NCBI GenBank assembly: GCA_947311745.1
Contig: CAMZLT010000044.1
Coordinates: forward strand, 1 to 19,227
Length of the DNA stretch: 19,227 nucleotides
Direction: 5' to 3'
Source of the DNA: an uncultured Flavobacteriaceae bacterium
GTDB lineage: Bacteria; Bacteroidota; Bacteroidia; Flavobacteriales; Flavobacteriaceae
The translations under genes were made by a program, and so were the position numbers. Shown here one piece after another: positions 1 to 8,211 of the stretch; the stretch's first letter is position 1, and each line of letters opens with the position of its first letter. The notes beneath the pieces were generated by a model. That model was not told the DNA's origin and made no database searches. It saw only the letters and a list, made by a program, of their open reading frames with translations.

Positions 1-1
1 G

Positions 2-637
2 ACCTATCAAATACTTTCAGGAATTGAAAATGGCGATGAAGTTGTAATTAACGGAACATTTACCATAGATGCAACAGCACAACTTTTAGGCAAAAATTCT
101 ATGATGAATAGCAGAATTAAAAATGAAAAATTAAAAGAAAAAAATGACGATGAGAGTGAAAAAATAAAAAATATTGAAAGAATTGATGTTAATGAAAAAT
201 TTAAAGAACAATTATCACTTGTTTTTAATAATTATCTAAAATTGAAAAATGCCTTTGTATTAACTGATGCTAAAAAAGTTTCTGAAATAGCAAAGATTAC
301 CTTACAAGATGTAGCAAAAGTGCAAATGAAATTATTAAAAAAACCAAAAGCACACGAAATTTGGATGCCTGCAAGTAAAAAAATCAAAGCAACTTTAAAA
401 GCTATGCAAAATGGAAAAGACATCAAAAACCAAAGGAAATTGTTTATTACTTTGTCTAATGAAATGATTGTTTTAGCTAAAGCTTTCGGAACAGATAAAA
501 CCATTTACGTTGAGCATTGCCCGATGGCAAACGACAATCAAGGAGCAGATTGGTTAAGTCTAGAAAAGGAAATTAAAAATCCATATTTTGGCGATAAAAT
601 GCTAAAATGTGGTAGTGTTGAATATACGATAAAATAA
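2..637 (+). CDS. RND efflux periplasmic adaptor (CusB-like) with C-terminal DUF3347, 5'-truncated by window edge
   Basis: The reading frame is open from base 2, so the 178-residue form beginning at the internal ATG (101) is only part of it; 211 residues are visible. The first ~33 residues (SGIENGDEVVINGTF, then a DATAQL motif) match the end of the membrane-proximal domain of CusB/HlyD adaptors. After a Lys/Glu-rich linker (about residues 34-66) follows a helical DUF3347 domain with the signature HCPMANDNQGADWLS and a late KMLKCG motif; the Cys, Met and His residues could bind copper. DUF3347-tailed adaptors are common in Bacteroidota copper/silver-type efflux systems and link the inner-membrane pump to the outer-membrane channel. 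The N-terminal part (lipobox or signal, lipoyl halves, hairpin) and any partner pump lie upstream of the window. Family assignment is firm; metal specificity is inferred. Confidence 0.88.
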   Translation, partial: TYQILSGIENGDEVVINGTFTIDATAQLLGKNSMMNSRIKNEKLKEKNDDESEKIKNIERIDVNEKFKEQLSLVFNNYLKLKNAFVLTDAKKVSEIAKITLQDVAKVQMKLLKKPKAHEIWMPASKKIKATLKAMQNGKDIKNQRKLFITLSNEMIVLAKAFGTDKTIYVEHCPMANDNQGADWLSLEKEIKNPYFGDKMLKCGSVEYTIK

Positions 638-946
638 GAAACCAACATGTATTTAAAGAGAACCTTTTATTTAAAAAATATGATTTATAAAACTATTTGA
701 CTCTGTTGTAAATTTAGTGGAATAATAAAATCAAATTAAAGTTTATGATTGTAGTTAAAAATGTAATTTTAAAGCGGTATTTGAAAGATAATCGTAAAAT
801 TTGAAAATTAAAGAATTGCAATATTTTTTTACTGTTTGAGTTCTGTTAATAAATTTGCATCATTATAAAATTTATTTATGTTGCTATTACTTTTTTCAAT
901 AAAAAATTAAGTATGTATAAAAAATAATTAACTTACATTTGCCTAA
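638..946. other. AT-rich intergenic region (309 bp), no gene seen
   Basis: No plausible coding frame was found between the DUF3347-tailed adaptor and the His-rich protein gene. The stretch is AT-rich and holds two possible Bacteroidota -7 boxes near its right end (listed separately). No convincing terminator hairpin follows the adaptor stop codon: the only candidate, around 658-672, pairs imperfectly. Confidence 0.5.
850..857 (+). promoter_or_regulatory. Candidate -7 box TAAATTTG for the His-rich protein gene
   Basis: An exact match to the Bacteroidota -7 consensus TAnnTTTG lies about 90 bases before the His-rich gene. No TTG lies at the ideal 19-base spacing upstream; that area is only T-rich. 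A second exact match, TACATTTG at 934-941, sits 5 bases before the ATG and would give a nearly leaderless message. I cannot tell which, if either, is used. Confidence 0.3.
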
Positions 947-1330
947 ATGAAATCATTTCTAAACATACTACTAGCTACACTTATCCTTTTTCAAGGAATG
1001 TTTTCGTATGTAGATATTTCATTTCAATTAGAGGAATTATTGCAAGATTATAAAATCCACCAAGTAAAATACGGTGATGATTTACAAACATTTATTAGTA
1101 AACATTTTGGTGATTTACGCGAGCAACACCAAGAACAACATAAAAAAGAACATCAAAACCATCATCATGGTGTTAATGATGTAAATTTACATGTAGATTA
1201 TATATGTTTTAAAAACTATATAACAGTTCCTAAAAAGAACACAATTTTTTTTAAAACGGATAATTTTAGGTATAAAAATTTGTTTTCAACCTTTGAAAAA
1301 CAAAAAATTTTCCAACCACCACGAGTTTAA
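947..1330 (+). CDS. Small secreted His-rich protein beside heavy-metal efflux genes
   Basis: The protein has 127 residues. An N-terminal hydrophobic stretch (residues 4-20, LNILLATLILF) looks like a signal peptide or membrane anchor. A His cluster follows at residues 61-74 (H61, H65, H69, H72-H74) in a Gln/Glu/Lys-rich helix, and the C-terminus ends IFQPPRV. I recognise no catalytic domain. Small His-rich exported proteins just upstream of CzcA/CusA pump genes occur repeatedly in Flavobacteriia, so a periplasmic role in binding or buffering Zn, Co, Ni or Cu for the pump is plausible, but this is inference from composition and position. The start fits well because the signal-like segment begins at once. 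The gene is separated from the pump by 220 bp, so it may be transcribed alone or as the first gene of the efflux operon. Confidence 0.75.
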   Translation: MKSFLNILLATLILFQGMFSYVDISFQLEELLQDYKIHQVKYGDDLQTFISKHFGDLREQHQEQHKKEHQNHHHGVNDVNLHVDYICFKNYITVPKKNTIFFKTDNFRYKNLFSTFEKQKIFQPPRV

Positions 1331-1416
1331 TTTTGCGTAATACAATGTTAATTGCTGGATTATAAATTCAACAAACTGCATTTTCTTTTTTTACATCAAT
1401 TTTTTAAATAACAAAT

Positions 1417-1436
1417 TATAAGTTAATTAGCTTATA
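1417..1436. promoter_or_regulatory. Short dyad upstream of the czcA-like gene (possible operator)
   Basis: TATAAG and CTTATA form a 6-bp inverted repeat around an 8-base spacer in the 220-bp gap before the pump gene. Such a dyad could be a repressor site or simply chance in AT-rich DNA. No metal-sensor gene is present in the window to pair with it. Confidence 0.2.
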
Positions 1437-1503
1437 CATAACTGATTGATTTCAATAAAAAGATTACTTTGTTACACTAGCAATGATTAGGGCATTACCT
1501 ACT

Positions 1504-1545
1504 ACTCATAATTCATAACTCATAATTTATAACTCATAACTAACG
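1504..1545 (+). repeat. Three tandem copies of a 14-bp unit just before the czcA-like gene
   Basis: Copies are ACTCATAATTCATA (1504-1517), ACTCATAATTTATA (1518-1531) and a diverged ACTCATAACTAACG (1532-1545). The array ends 5 bases before the pump start codon, so it occupies the ribosome-binding part of the leader. It may be a slippage-prone tract or a protein-binding array; no function can be assigned from sequence. Confidence 0.7.
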
Positions 1546-1550
1546 TATCT

Positions 1551-4500
1551 ATGTTATCAAAAATAATAAAATTTAGCATTCAAAATAAGTTCATGGTATT
1601 CCTATTTACATCGTTTATAGTAGGTTTCGGGATTTATTCGTTAACACAAATACCTATTGGAGCAGTACCAGACGTTACCAATAATCAAGTGCAAGTTATT
1701 ACAACTTCACAAAATTTATCTACACAAGATATAGAACAATTTATTACCTATCCTGTAGAATTAGAAATGTCTAATTTACCAGGAGTTGTAGAAATTCGTT
1801 CTACTTCAAAATTTGGTTTATCCGTAGTAACCATTGTTTTTGAAGAAAGTATGGGAACATACCTACCAAGACAATTAATCGCCGAAAAGCTTATTGCAGT
1901 TCGTGAAAATATTCCTGAAGGATTTGGATCTCCAGAAATGGGACCAATTACCACAGGATTAGGCGAAATTTATCAATATATTCTAGATGTAAAACCTGAA
2001 TATAAAGATAAATACAATGCAACAAAACTTAGAACCATTCAAGATTGGATTGTAAAACGACAACTTTCAGGAATAAAAGGCGTTGTTGAGGTCAATACTT
2101 GGGGAGGATTTTTAAAACAATACGAGGTCACAATAAATACAGCTCGTTTAAACGCAATGCAAATAACTATTAATGATATTTATACAGCTTTAGAAAAAAA
2201 TAATAGCGTTGCAGGTGGAGGTTATATCGAAAAAACCAACCAATCGTATTTTATCCGTGGTGAAGGTTTAATGACTTCTCTAGAGGATATAAAAAATACC
2301 GTTGTAGTAAAACGAAACGGATTGCCAATTTTAATAAGCGATATTGCTAAAGTTGGATTTGGATCGGCAACTAGATTTGGAGCAATTACCGCTAATGGCG
2401 AAGGCGAAAAAGTACTAGGACAAGTAATGATGCTTAAAGGAGGAAACTCTAAAAAAGTTATAGAAGCAGTACACGAACGTATTGAATCTATAGAAAAATC
2501 ACTACCAGAAGGCGTTTATATTAACGGATTTTTAGAACGAAGTGAACTAATAGCAAAAACTACTTTTACCGTTTACGAAAATTTAATATTAGGAAGTTTA
2601 ATTGTAATTTTTGTAGTAGTACTATTACTAGGAAACTGGCGTTCTGGTTTAGTAGTAGCATCAGTAATCCCTTTAGCATTGTTATTTACTCTTGGTATGA
2701 TGTATATTTTCGGAGTAGATGCAAATTTAATGAGTTTAGGAGCAATAGATTTTGGTATTATAATAGACGGAGCAGTTATAATTGTAGAATTTGTAGCTTT
2801 TAAAATAACCAGTAAAAAAACCGAATTTACCACTTTAAACAAACAACAATTTCAAGATGTGCGTGATGATGTTACTTTCGGAGCAGCATCTAAAATGATG
2901 TCTTCAGCAATATTTGGACAGTTAATTATATTAATTGTTTTTATTCCTATTTTAACCCTTGGCGGAATTGAAGGTAAAATGTTTAAACCAATGGCTTTAA
3001 CCTTTAGCTTTGCTCTAATAGGAGCAATGATTTTAGGTTTAACTTACGTTCCTGCTTTGGCATCTTTGGTAATTAAACCTAGTAATGTTTCCGATAAAAA
3101 CATTTCGGTGCGTTTAATGCGTTTTCTTACTAATTTATACGAACCAGTAATTCGTTGGGCTTTAAAAACGAAACGATTGGTTATTGGTTTAGCCTTGGTA
3201 ATTTTAATGATTTCTTTTTATATTTTCTCTACAATGGGAGCAGAATTTGTGCCTACTTTAGATGAAGGTGATTTTGTAATTCAACCAGTTTTAAAAACAG
3301 GAACTTCCTTAAAGAAAACCGTAGAAATAACCACAAAAATTGAAAAAATTATAAAACAATTTCCAGAAGTAAAACAAGTCGTTAGCCGAATCGGTGCTGC
3401 AGAAGTACCAACCGATCCAATGTCTATGGAAGAATCAGATGTGATTATAACCCTAAAACCAAAAGGAGAATGGACATCGGCAACAACAAAAGACGAATTA
3501 GCAAATAAATTTAAAAAAGCACTAGAAATTATTCCAAATATGGAAGTAGAATTTACACAACCTATCGAAATGCGTTTTAACGAACTTATCTCTGGTGTAC
3601 GATCGGATATTGCAGTTAAAATTTATGGTGAAAATTTAGATATTTTAAATAAAAAAGCGAACGAAATTAAACGTGCAATAACCAATATTGAAGGTGCAGC
3701 AGATATTACCGTTGAGAAAACTGCTGGTTTACCACAAATGAACGTAAAATTTAACAGAGCTAAAATCGCTCGTTATGGTTTAAATATTTCCGATATAAAC
3801 GAAATAGTTTCCATGGGGTTTTCAGGACACACAGCAGGAAGTATTTTTGAAGGTGAAAAAAAATTCGATTTAGTTTTGAGGCTAGATAAATCTAATCGTA
3901 AAGATATAACAGACCTACAAAATTTGTTTATCGATTTGCCAAACGGAACAAAAATTCCGCTAAGCGAAGTAGCAACCGTAAGCTATAAAAAAGGAGCAGC
4001 AAAAATTTCTCGTGATGACACTAAACGACGTGTAGTAGTAGGAATTAACGTTCGTGATAGAGATTTGCAATCCGTTGTAGATGATATTAAAAACGCAATA
4101 GATACAAAAGTAAAAATCCCTGTAGGATATTCCGTTACTTACGGAGGACAGTTCGAAAACCTCCAATCTGCAAAAGACCGATTAGCCATTGCCGTACCAA
4201 TCGCATTAATTTTAATTTTTATTTTGTTGTTTTTTGCTTTTAATTCCGTTAAGGAAGCTTTAATTATTTATTCAGCCATTCCGTTTGCAGCAGTTGGTGG
4301 AATTATCTTTTTATGGATACGAGATTTACCATTTAGTATTTCAGCAGGTGTTGGATTTATCGCACTTTTTGGTATTGCTGTTTTAAACGGAATTGTATTA
4401 ATAGAAGAGTTTAAAGAATTAAAACACAACGGAATGAAAAACGACGAAGAATTAATTGTTTTCGGAGCAAAAAGTAGATTACGAGCAGTTTTATTAACCG

Positions 4501-5882
4501 CTTTAGCAGCAGCTTTAGGGTTTTTACCAATGGCAATTTCTAACGGAGCAGGAGCGGAGGTACAAAGACCTTTAGCAACAGTTGTAATTGGTGGTTTGAT
4601 AACTTCTACATTATTAACTTTATTGGTTTTACCTGTTTTATATTCTGTTTTTGACACAAAAAAGAAACGAAAAAGATTCCATCTTAAAGGAGCAAAAACA
4701 AAAATAGTTGGATTATTTCTTTTGCTATTCTCTTTAGGTTTACAAGCACAAAATAAACCGTTAAATCTGCAAGAATTAAAACAATTAGCCTACAAAAACA
4801 ACAAAAACCTTAAAGCTTTAGAGTTGACCATTAATCAGAAAGAAATTTTAGCAAAAGCCTCGGTAAATTTAGCAAATACGCAAGTGTATTACAATTATAA
4901 TAATGATAAAATAACCGAAGATATCGGTGTTTTTAATACATACGGAATTTCGCAAAATTTTAGTCTGCCTAGTGTTTACAAAACAAATAAAAAAGTGAAT
5001 GTAGCAACTACAAGCGTGGCACAGGCAAATTATGAAACTAAAAAACAGCAATTAGACATTGCTATTGAATTAGCGTACCAAGAATTTTTATTTTATAACA
5101 AACGAAATGAAATTTACAAGTATTTAGATAGTTTGTATCAAAATTTTGCTTACAATGCAAAACGAAAATTTGAACTTGGTGACACCAATTACTTGGAAAA
5201 AATCACAGCAAAATCAAAATACAGACAGATTCAAATGCAATATAATAAGGCAAAAAAAGAAGTAGAAATTGCCAAATTACAAATCAAAAAATTAGTTCAA
5301 ACCGAAACAGATTTTCTTATAGAAATACCAAATATGGATTTGTTATCTTTAAATGAGTTAACAGTTGAAAATAATAAAGGTTTAGAACTTTATAAAGCAC
5401 AAGAGAATTTATGGAAATACAAATCCGAATTAGCAAAGAAAAAACTACTACCTAATTTTAATTTAGGATATAATTTTGTTGATAACACGTATCTTGATGG
5501 CAGTATGCAATCTTTTCAAATAGGAATGAATATTCCATTATTTAGAAAAAATTTAAAGGCAAAAGTACAAACTTCAAAAATTGAAAAAGATATTATACAA
5601 AACGAATTACTTAATTACAAAACAAATTTAATAAGTAAGCAACAGCAATTGTTATTAGAGTTAAATTCGTATAAAGAATCCGTAAATTATTATAAAACAG
5701 AAGGTAAAGAATTGTCTAATGCTATTTTAAAAACCGCAACAAGAAGTTTTAAAGAAGGCGAAATTGATTTTTTTCAATACATACAAAGTATGGAAAATGC
5801 CTATAACATGCAGTTAAATTATTTAAAAAATCTAAATAACTATAACAAAAAAGTAATTTTAATAAACAATATAAATCTATAA
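1551..5882 (+). CDS. czcA: CzcA/CusA-family heavy-metal RND efflux pump fused to a TolC-like outer-membrane protein
   Basis: The protein has 1443 residues, against about 1040 for an ordinary CzcA. Residues 1 to ~1035 are a complete RND permease. The TM4 proton-relay motif DFGIIIDGAVIIVE is intact (D400, D406, E413), and two periplasmic porter loops and 12 membrane segments are present. The porter region carries RFNEL (675-679), as in Co/Zn/Cd-type CzcA, where CusA has a copper-binding Met. Residues ~1046-1067 are a second, internal signal-peptide-like segment (GLFLLLFSLG, ending LQAQ), followed by a ~376-residue TolC/CzcC-type helical domain. No ATG precedes the internal signal, so the two parts are made as one chain. 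The CzcB-like adaptor gene follows after 36 bases. Together they would move metal ions from periplasm or cytoplasm across the outer membrane. RND and TolC families are certain; exact metals are inferred. Confidence 0.95.
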   Translation: MLSKIIKFSIQNKFMVFLFTSFIVGFGIYSLTQIPIGAVPDVTNNQVQVITTSQNLSTQDIEQFITYPVELEMSNLPGVVEIRSTSKFGLSVVTIVFEESMGTYLPRQLIAEKLIAVRENIPEGFGSPEMGPITTGLGEIYQYILDVKPEYKDKYNATKLRTIQDWIVKRQLSGIKGVVEVNTWGGFLKQYEVTINTARLNAMQITINDIYTALEKNNSVAGGGYIEKTNQSYFIRGEGLMTSLEDIKNTVVVKRNGLPILISDIAKVGFGSATRFGAITANGEGEKVLGQVMMLKGGNSKKVIEAVHERIESIEKSLPEGVYINGFLERSELIAKTTFTVYENLILGSLIVIFVVVLLLGNWRSGLVVASVIPLALLFTLGMMYIFGVDANLMSLGAIDFGIIIDGAVIIVEFVAFKITSKKTEFTTLNKQQFQDVRDDVTFGAASKMMSSAIFGQLIILIVFIPILTLGGIEGKMFKPMALTFSFALIGAMILGLTYVPALASLVIKPSNVSDKNISVRLMRFLTNLYEPVIRWALKTKRLVIGLALVILMISFYIFSTMGAEFVPTLDEGDFVIQPVLKTGTSLKKTVEITTKIEKIIKQFPEVKQVVSRIGAAEVPTDPMSMEESDVIITLKPKGEWTSATTKDELANKFKKALEIIPNMEVEFTQPIEMRFNELISGVRSDIAVKIYGENLDILNKKANEIKRAITNIEGAADITVEKTAGLPQMNVKFNRAKIARYGLNISDINEIVSMGFSGHTAGSIFEGEKKFDLVLRLDKSNRKDITDLQNLFIDLPNGTKIPLSEVATVSYKKGAAKISRDDTKRRVVVGINVRDRDLQSVVDDIKNAIDTKVKIPVGYSVTYGGQFENLQSAKDRLAIAVPIALILIFILLFFAFNSVKEALIIYSAIPFAAVGGIIFLWIRDLPFSISAGVGFIALFGIAVLNGIVLIEEFKELKHNGMKNDEELIVFGAKSRLRAVLLTALAAALGFLPMAISNGAGAEVQRPLATVVIGGLITSTLLTLLVLPVLYSVFDTKKKRKRFHLKGAKTKIVGLFLLLFSLGLQAQNKPLNLQELKQLAYKNNKNLKALELTINQKEILAKASVNLANTQVYYNYNNDKITEDIGVFNTYGISQNFSLPSVYKTNKKVNVATTSVAQANYETKKQQLDIAIELAYQEFLFYNKRNEIYKYLDSLYQNFAYNAKRKFELGDTNYLEKITAKSKYRQIQMQYNKAKKEVEIAKLQIKKLVQTETDFLIEIPNMDLLSLNELTVENNKGLELYKAQENLWKYKSELAKKKLLPNFNLGYNFVDNTYLDGSMQSFQIGMNIPLFRKNLKAKVQTSKIEKDIIQNELLNYKTNLISKQQQLLLELNSYKESVNYYKTEGKELSNAILKTATRSFKEGEIDFFQYIQSMENAYNMQLNYLKNLNNYNKKVILINNINL

Positions 5883-5918
5883 TCATTTGGATAAATTCCA
5901 ATTATAAAAATATAAAAA

Positions 5919-7073
5919 ATGAAAAAATATATACTAGTATTGCTTACACTAACAATTTTAAGTTGTAAGGATAAAAAAACAATAGAAAGCACAACCACTA
6001 AAACCGAACAGCAAGAGCATGCAGATGAAATTCATATTTCAAAGCAACAGTTTGATGGTTCAAAAATGCTTTTAGGCACATTATCTAAGCAAAATTTTCC
6101 TGAAATTGTAAAAGCAACAGGAATGATAGATGTTCCGCCACAAAGTAAAGAAATTATTACTTCCTTTTTTGGAGGTTTTATTAAAAAATCTAATTTATTA
6201 ATTGGTGATAAAGTAAAAAAAGGACAAGCTTTGGTTAGTATTGAAAATCCAGAATTTGTAGATATGCAACAAGAATATTTAGAAATTAAGGAAACCTTAG
6301 AATTTTTAAAAAACGAATACGAACGTCAAAAAACATTATTTGATGAAAAAATTACTTCCAAAAAGAAATACTTAAAAGCACAGAGTGATTACAATCGTGA
6401 AAAAGCAAAATACAATGGATTAAAAAAGAAACTGCAAATGCTTAACATCAATGTTTCTGCTGTTGAAAGCGGAATTATTACTTCTACAATAACGCTATTT
6501 TCAAGCATAAACGGAACGGTTACTAAAACAAATGTAAGTAAAGGAACGCCTATTTCACCAGCAGATGAAATCATGGAAATCACCAATACCGATCACATAC
6601 ATATTGAATTGGTAGTTTTTGAAAAAGATGCTATGAAAATCAAAAAAGATCAAGAAATTAATTTTAGAATTCCAGAAGCATCTACCAAAAATTACAATGC
6701 AGAAGTTCATTTAGTAGGGAAATCTATTGACGAAAAAACACGAACCATAAAAGTTCATGGTCATTTACACGATGAAACTAAAAATACCTTTGATATTGGT
6801 ATGTTTGTCGAAGCAGAAATTTCAGTTGCAAAGAAAAAAGTTATGGCATTACCAGAAACTGCTTTTATAGAAAGCGACGAGCATTTTGTAGTCTTGAAGT
6901 TAGAAAGTAGTACTGATGGAAACTTTACTTTTGAACTGGTTGAAGTTAAAAAAGGAAAAACATACCGAGGTTTTACAGAGCTTTTATCTAACGCTATAAA
7001 ACCAACGGATAAAATTTTAGTTAAAGGAGGGTATTCTTTGATTGGAGGAGAAGGAGGAGGGCATTCGCATTAA
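5919..7073 (+). CDS. czcB: RND efflux periplasmic adaptor lipoprotein (CzcB-like)
   Basis: The protein has 384 residues, normal for a CzcB/HlyD-type membrane-fusion protein. MKKYILVLLTLTILSC is a lipoprotein signal with the lipidated Cys at 16. The first half of the lipoyl domain is at ~86-112 (GGFIKKSNLLIGDKVKKGQ), a charged alpha-hairpin at ~112-170, the second lipoyl half at ~190-222 (INGTVTKTNVSKGTPIS), then beta-barrel and membrane-proximal domains. The C-terminus is GGEGGGHSH, a short possible metal-binding tail, and the mature N-terminus has a further His-containing stretch (EHADEIHI). It lies 36 bases after the pump-TolC fusion with no terminator between, so the two are almost surely co-transcribed and co-assembled. 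It differs from the DUF3347-tailed adaptor at the left edge, so this locus carries two adaptor types. Confidence 0.93.
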   Translation: MKKYILVLLTLTILSCKDKKTIESTTTKTEQQEHADEIHISKQQFDGSKMLLGTLSKQNFPEIVKATGMIDVPPQSKEIITSFFGGFIKKSNLLIGDKVKKGQALVSIENPEFVDMQQEYLEIKETLEFLKNEYERQKTLFDEKITSKKKYLKAQSDYNREKAKYNGLKKKLQMLNINVSAVESGIITSTITLFSSINGTVTKTNVSKGTPISPADEIMEITNTDHIHIELVVFEKDAMKIKKDQEINFRIPEASTKNYNAEVHLVGKSIDEKTRTIKVHGHLHDETKNTFDIGMFVEAEISVAKKKVMALPETAFIESDEHFVVLKLESSTDGNFTFELVEVKKGKTYRGFTELLSNAIKPTDKILVKGGYSLIGGEGGGHSH

Positions 7074-7080
7074 TATTTTG

Positions 7081-7088
7081 TATCTTTG
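7081..7088 (+). promoter_or_regulatory. Candidate -7 box TATCTTTG for the VIT-family gene
   Basis: An exact TAnnTTTG match starts 7 bases after the adaptor stop codon and lies 27 bases before the VIT gene start. No TTG lies at 19-base spacing upstream, so only half of the consensus is present. It suggests the transporter can be expressed apart from the RND operon. Confidence 0.5.
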
Positions 7089-7115
7089 AAGCAAAAATAA
7101 TTCGTATTTAAAATT

Positions 7116-7817
7116 ATGCACACAACAGACGATTTAGAAAAACATTATGTAAACCGAAGTTCTTGGCTTAGAGCAGCTATTTTAGGAGCAAACGATGGTA
7201 TTTTATCTACAGCAAGTATCATTATTGGTGTTGCAGCTGCTAGTAATACTACAAGCGATTTGGTTGTACTTACAGGTGTTGCAGGTATTGTTGCAGGAGC
7301 AATGTCTATGGCTGCAGGTGAATATGTTTCGGTAAGTTCGCAATCGGATATTGAAACGGCAGATTTAGAACGTGAAAAACGAGAATTGGAAGAAATGCCA
7401 GAATTAGAATTGTCTGAATTAGCAAAAATATATAAGGGTAGAGGTTTAGATGATGCTTTGGCTTTAGAAGTTGCAAAGCAATTAACAGCACATAATGCTT
7501 TAGAAGCACATGCTAGAGATGAATTAGGAATTAATGAAATTACACAAGCAAGACCTCTTGAAGCAGCTTTAGCTTCAGGAGCTGCTTTTGTTTTTGGTGG
7601 TTCTTTACCTTTGTTAGTTGGCGTTTTTGCTCCAATTGCACAAATGGTATTTGCTCAATATATTTTTGCAATGCTATTTCTAATTGTATTAGGAATAGCT
7701 GCTGCAAAAATAGGTGGTTCTAGTATTGTAAAAGCTGTTTTACGTATTACCTTTTGGGGAACAATGGCAATGGGAATTACTGCTTTAATTGGTTCTATGT
7801 TTGGTGTTAGTGCTTAG
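7116..7817 (+). CDS. VIT1/CCC1-family iron/manganese transporter
   Basis: The protein has 233 residues, typical of bacterial VIT-family proteins. The first membrane helix carries the family signature AAILGANDGILSTASIIIGV and the second GIVAGAMSMAAGEYVSVSSQ. A Glu/Leu-rich cytoplasmic helical region (~75-145, LEREKRELEEMPELELSELA) corresponds to the metal-binding domain, rich in Glu as in plant VIT1. Three more membrane helices follow to the C-terminus, giving five in all. Characterised VIT/CCC1 members move Fe(II) and Mn(II) across a membrane away from the cytosol, usually as proton antiporters. Its place just after a heavy-metal RND operon fits a role in metal detoxification, but it has its own -7 box. 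The exact metal cannot be read from the sequence. Confidence 0.92.
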   Translation: MHTTDDLEKHYVNRSSWLRAAILGANDGILSTASIIIGVAAASNTTSDLVVLTGVAGIVAGAMSMAAGEYVSVSSQSDIETADLEREKRELEEMPELELSELAKIYKGRGLDDALALEVAKQLTAHNALEAHARDELGINEITQARPLEAALASGAAFVFGGSLPLLVGVFAPIAQMVFAQYIFAMLFLIVLGIAAAKIGGSSIVKAVLRITFWGTMAMGITALIGSMFGVSA

Positions 7818-7835
7818 ATATTTTGTAAAGTATTC

Positions 7836-8204
7836 TTACGAACTTATTTTACTGTAGTTATTTATAGCATTTGGTATAGCGATATGTAAAAGTGTTCCGA
7901 AAGCAATCTTAGTTTTATCTAAAATACAACCCAAAACATACTTATTGCCAAGGTTTAAGGATACTAACATAGTATTCATTTCCAAATCTGTTATTTGATA
8001 TTTCCCTAAACCTGGAAGACCTAATGACTCTAGACCTTTTTCAAGGTCTTTTATTAATTTACCAAAAGTTACGGTATATTTTATGTTTTGGTTAATACTA
8101 AAAACAGATATGTTACTTTCAGTTACCCATAAATCACAAGATAATAGAGCACTTCCAACATCTTTTTTAAATCCTTCTACAAGTAGTTTTAAATTAGTAT
8201 TCAT
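7836..8204 (-). CDS. Small Roadblock/LC7-like protein (last gene of a three-gene module)
   Basis: The ATG at 8204 gives 122 residues and starts 7 bases after the stop of the upstream gene. An earlier ATG at 8225 would add 7 residues and overlap that gene. The pattern is helix, strand (GSALLSCDLWVTES), strand, long amphipathic helix (FGKLIKDLEKGLESLGLPG), two strands (YQITDLEMNTMLVSLNL; YVLGCILDKTKIAFG) and a final helix. This order resembles the Roadblock/LC7 fold, as in MglB, which dimerises and regulates small Ras-like GTPases. It has no signal peptide or catalytic motif. The assignment rests on pattern recognition only. Partners are probably the FIST/DUF6976-like and coiled-coil proteins encoded just upstream. 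Its 3' end lies 18 bases from the convergent VIT gene, with no clear terminator between. Confidence 0.6.
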   Translation of the reverse strand: MNTNLKLLVEGFKKDVGSALLSCDLWVTESNISVFSINQNIKYTVTFGKLIKDLEKGLESLGLPGLGKYQITDLEMNTMLVSLNLGNKYVLGCILDKTKIAFGTLLHIAIPNAINNYSKISS

Positions 8205-8211
8205 AAAAGAA

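Noticed and set aside
638..946. Possible gene remnant or RNA in the gap after the DUF3347-tailed adaptor
   Set aside because: No frame, conserved structure or tRNA/riboswitch-like fold could be supported by eye; the composition is plain AT-rich intergenic DNA.
4268..4657. 129-codon minus-strand frame inside the pump gene
   Set aside because: It is fully antisense to the conserved last membrane segments of CzcA; its residues mirror that sequence and show no independent family signal.
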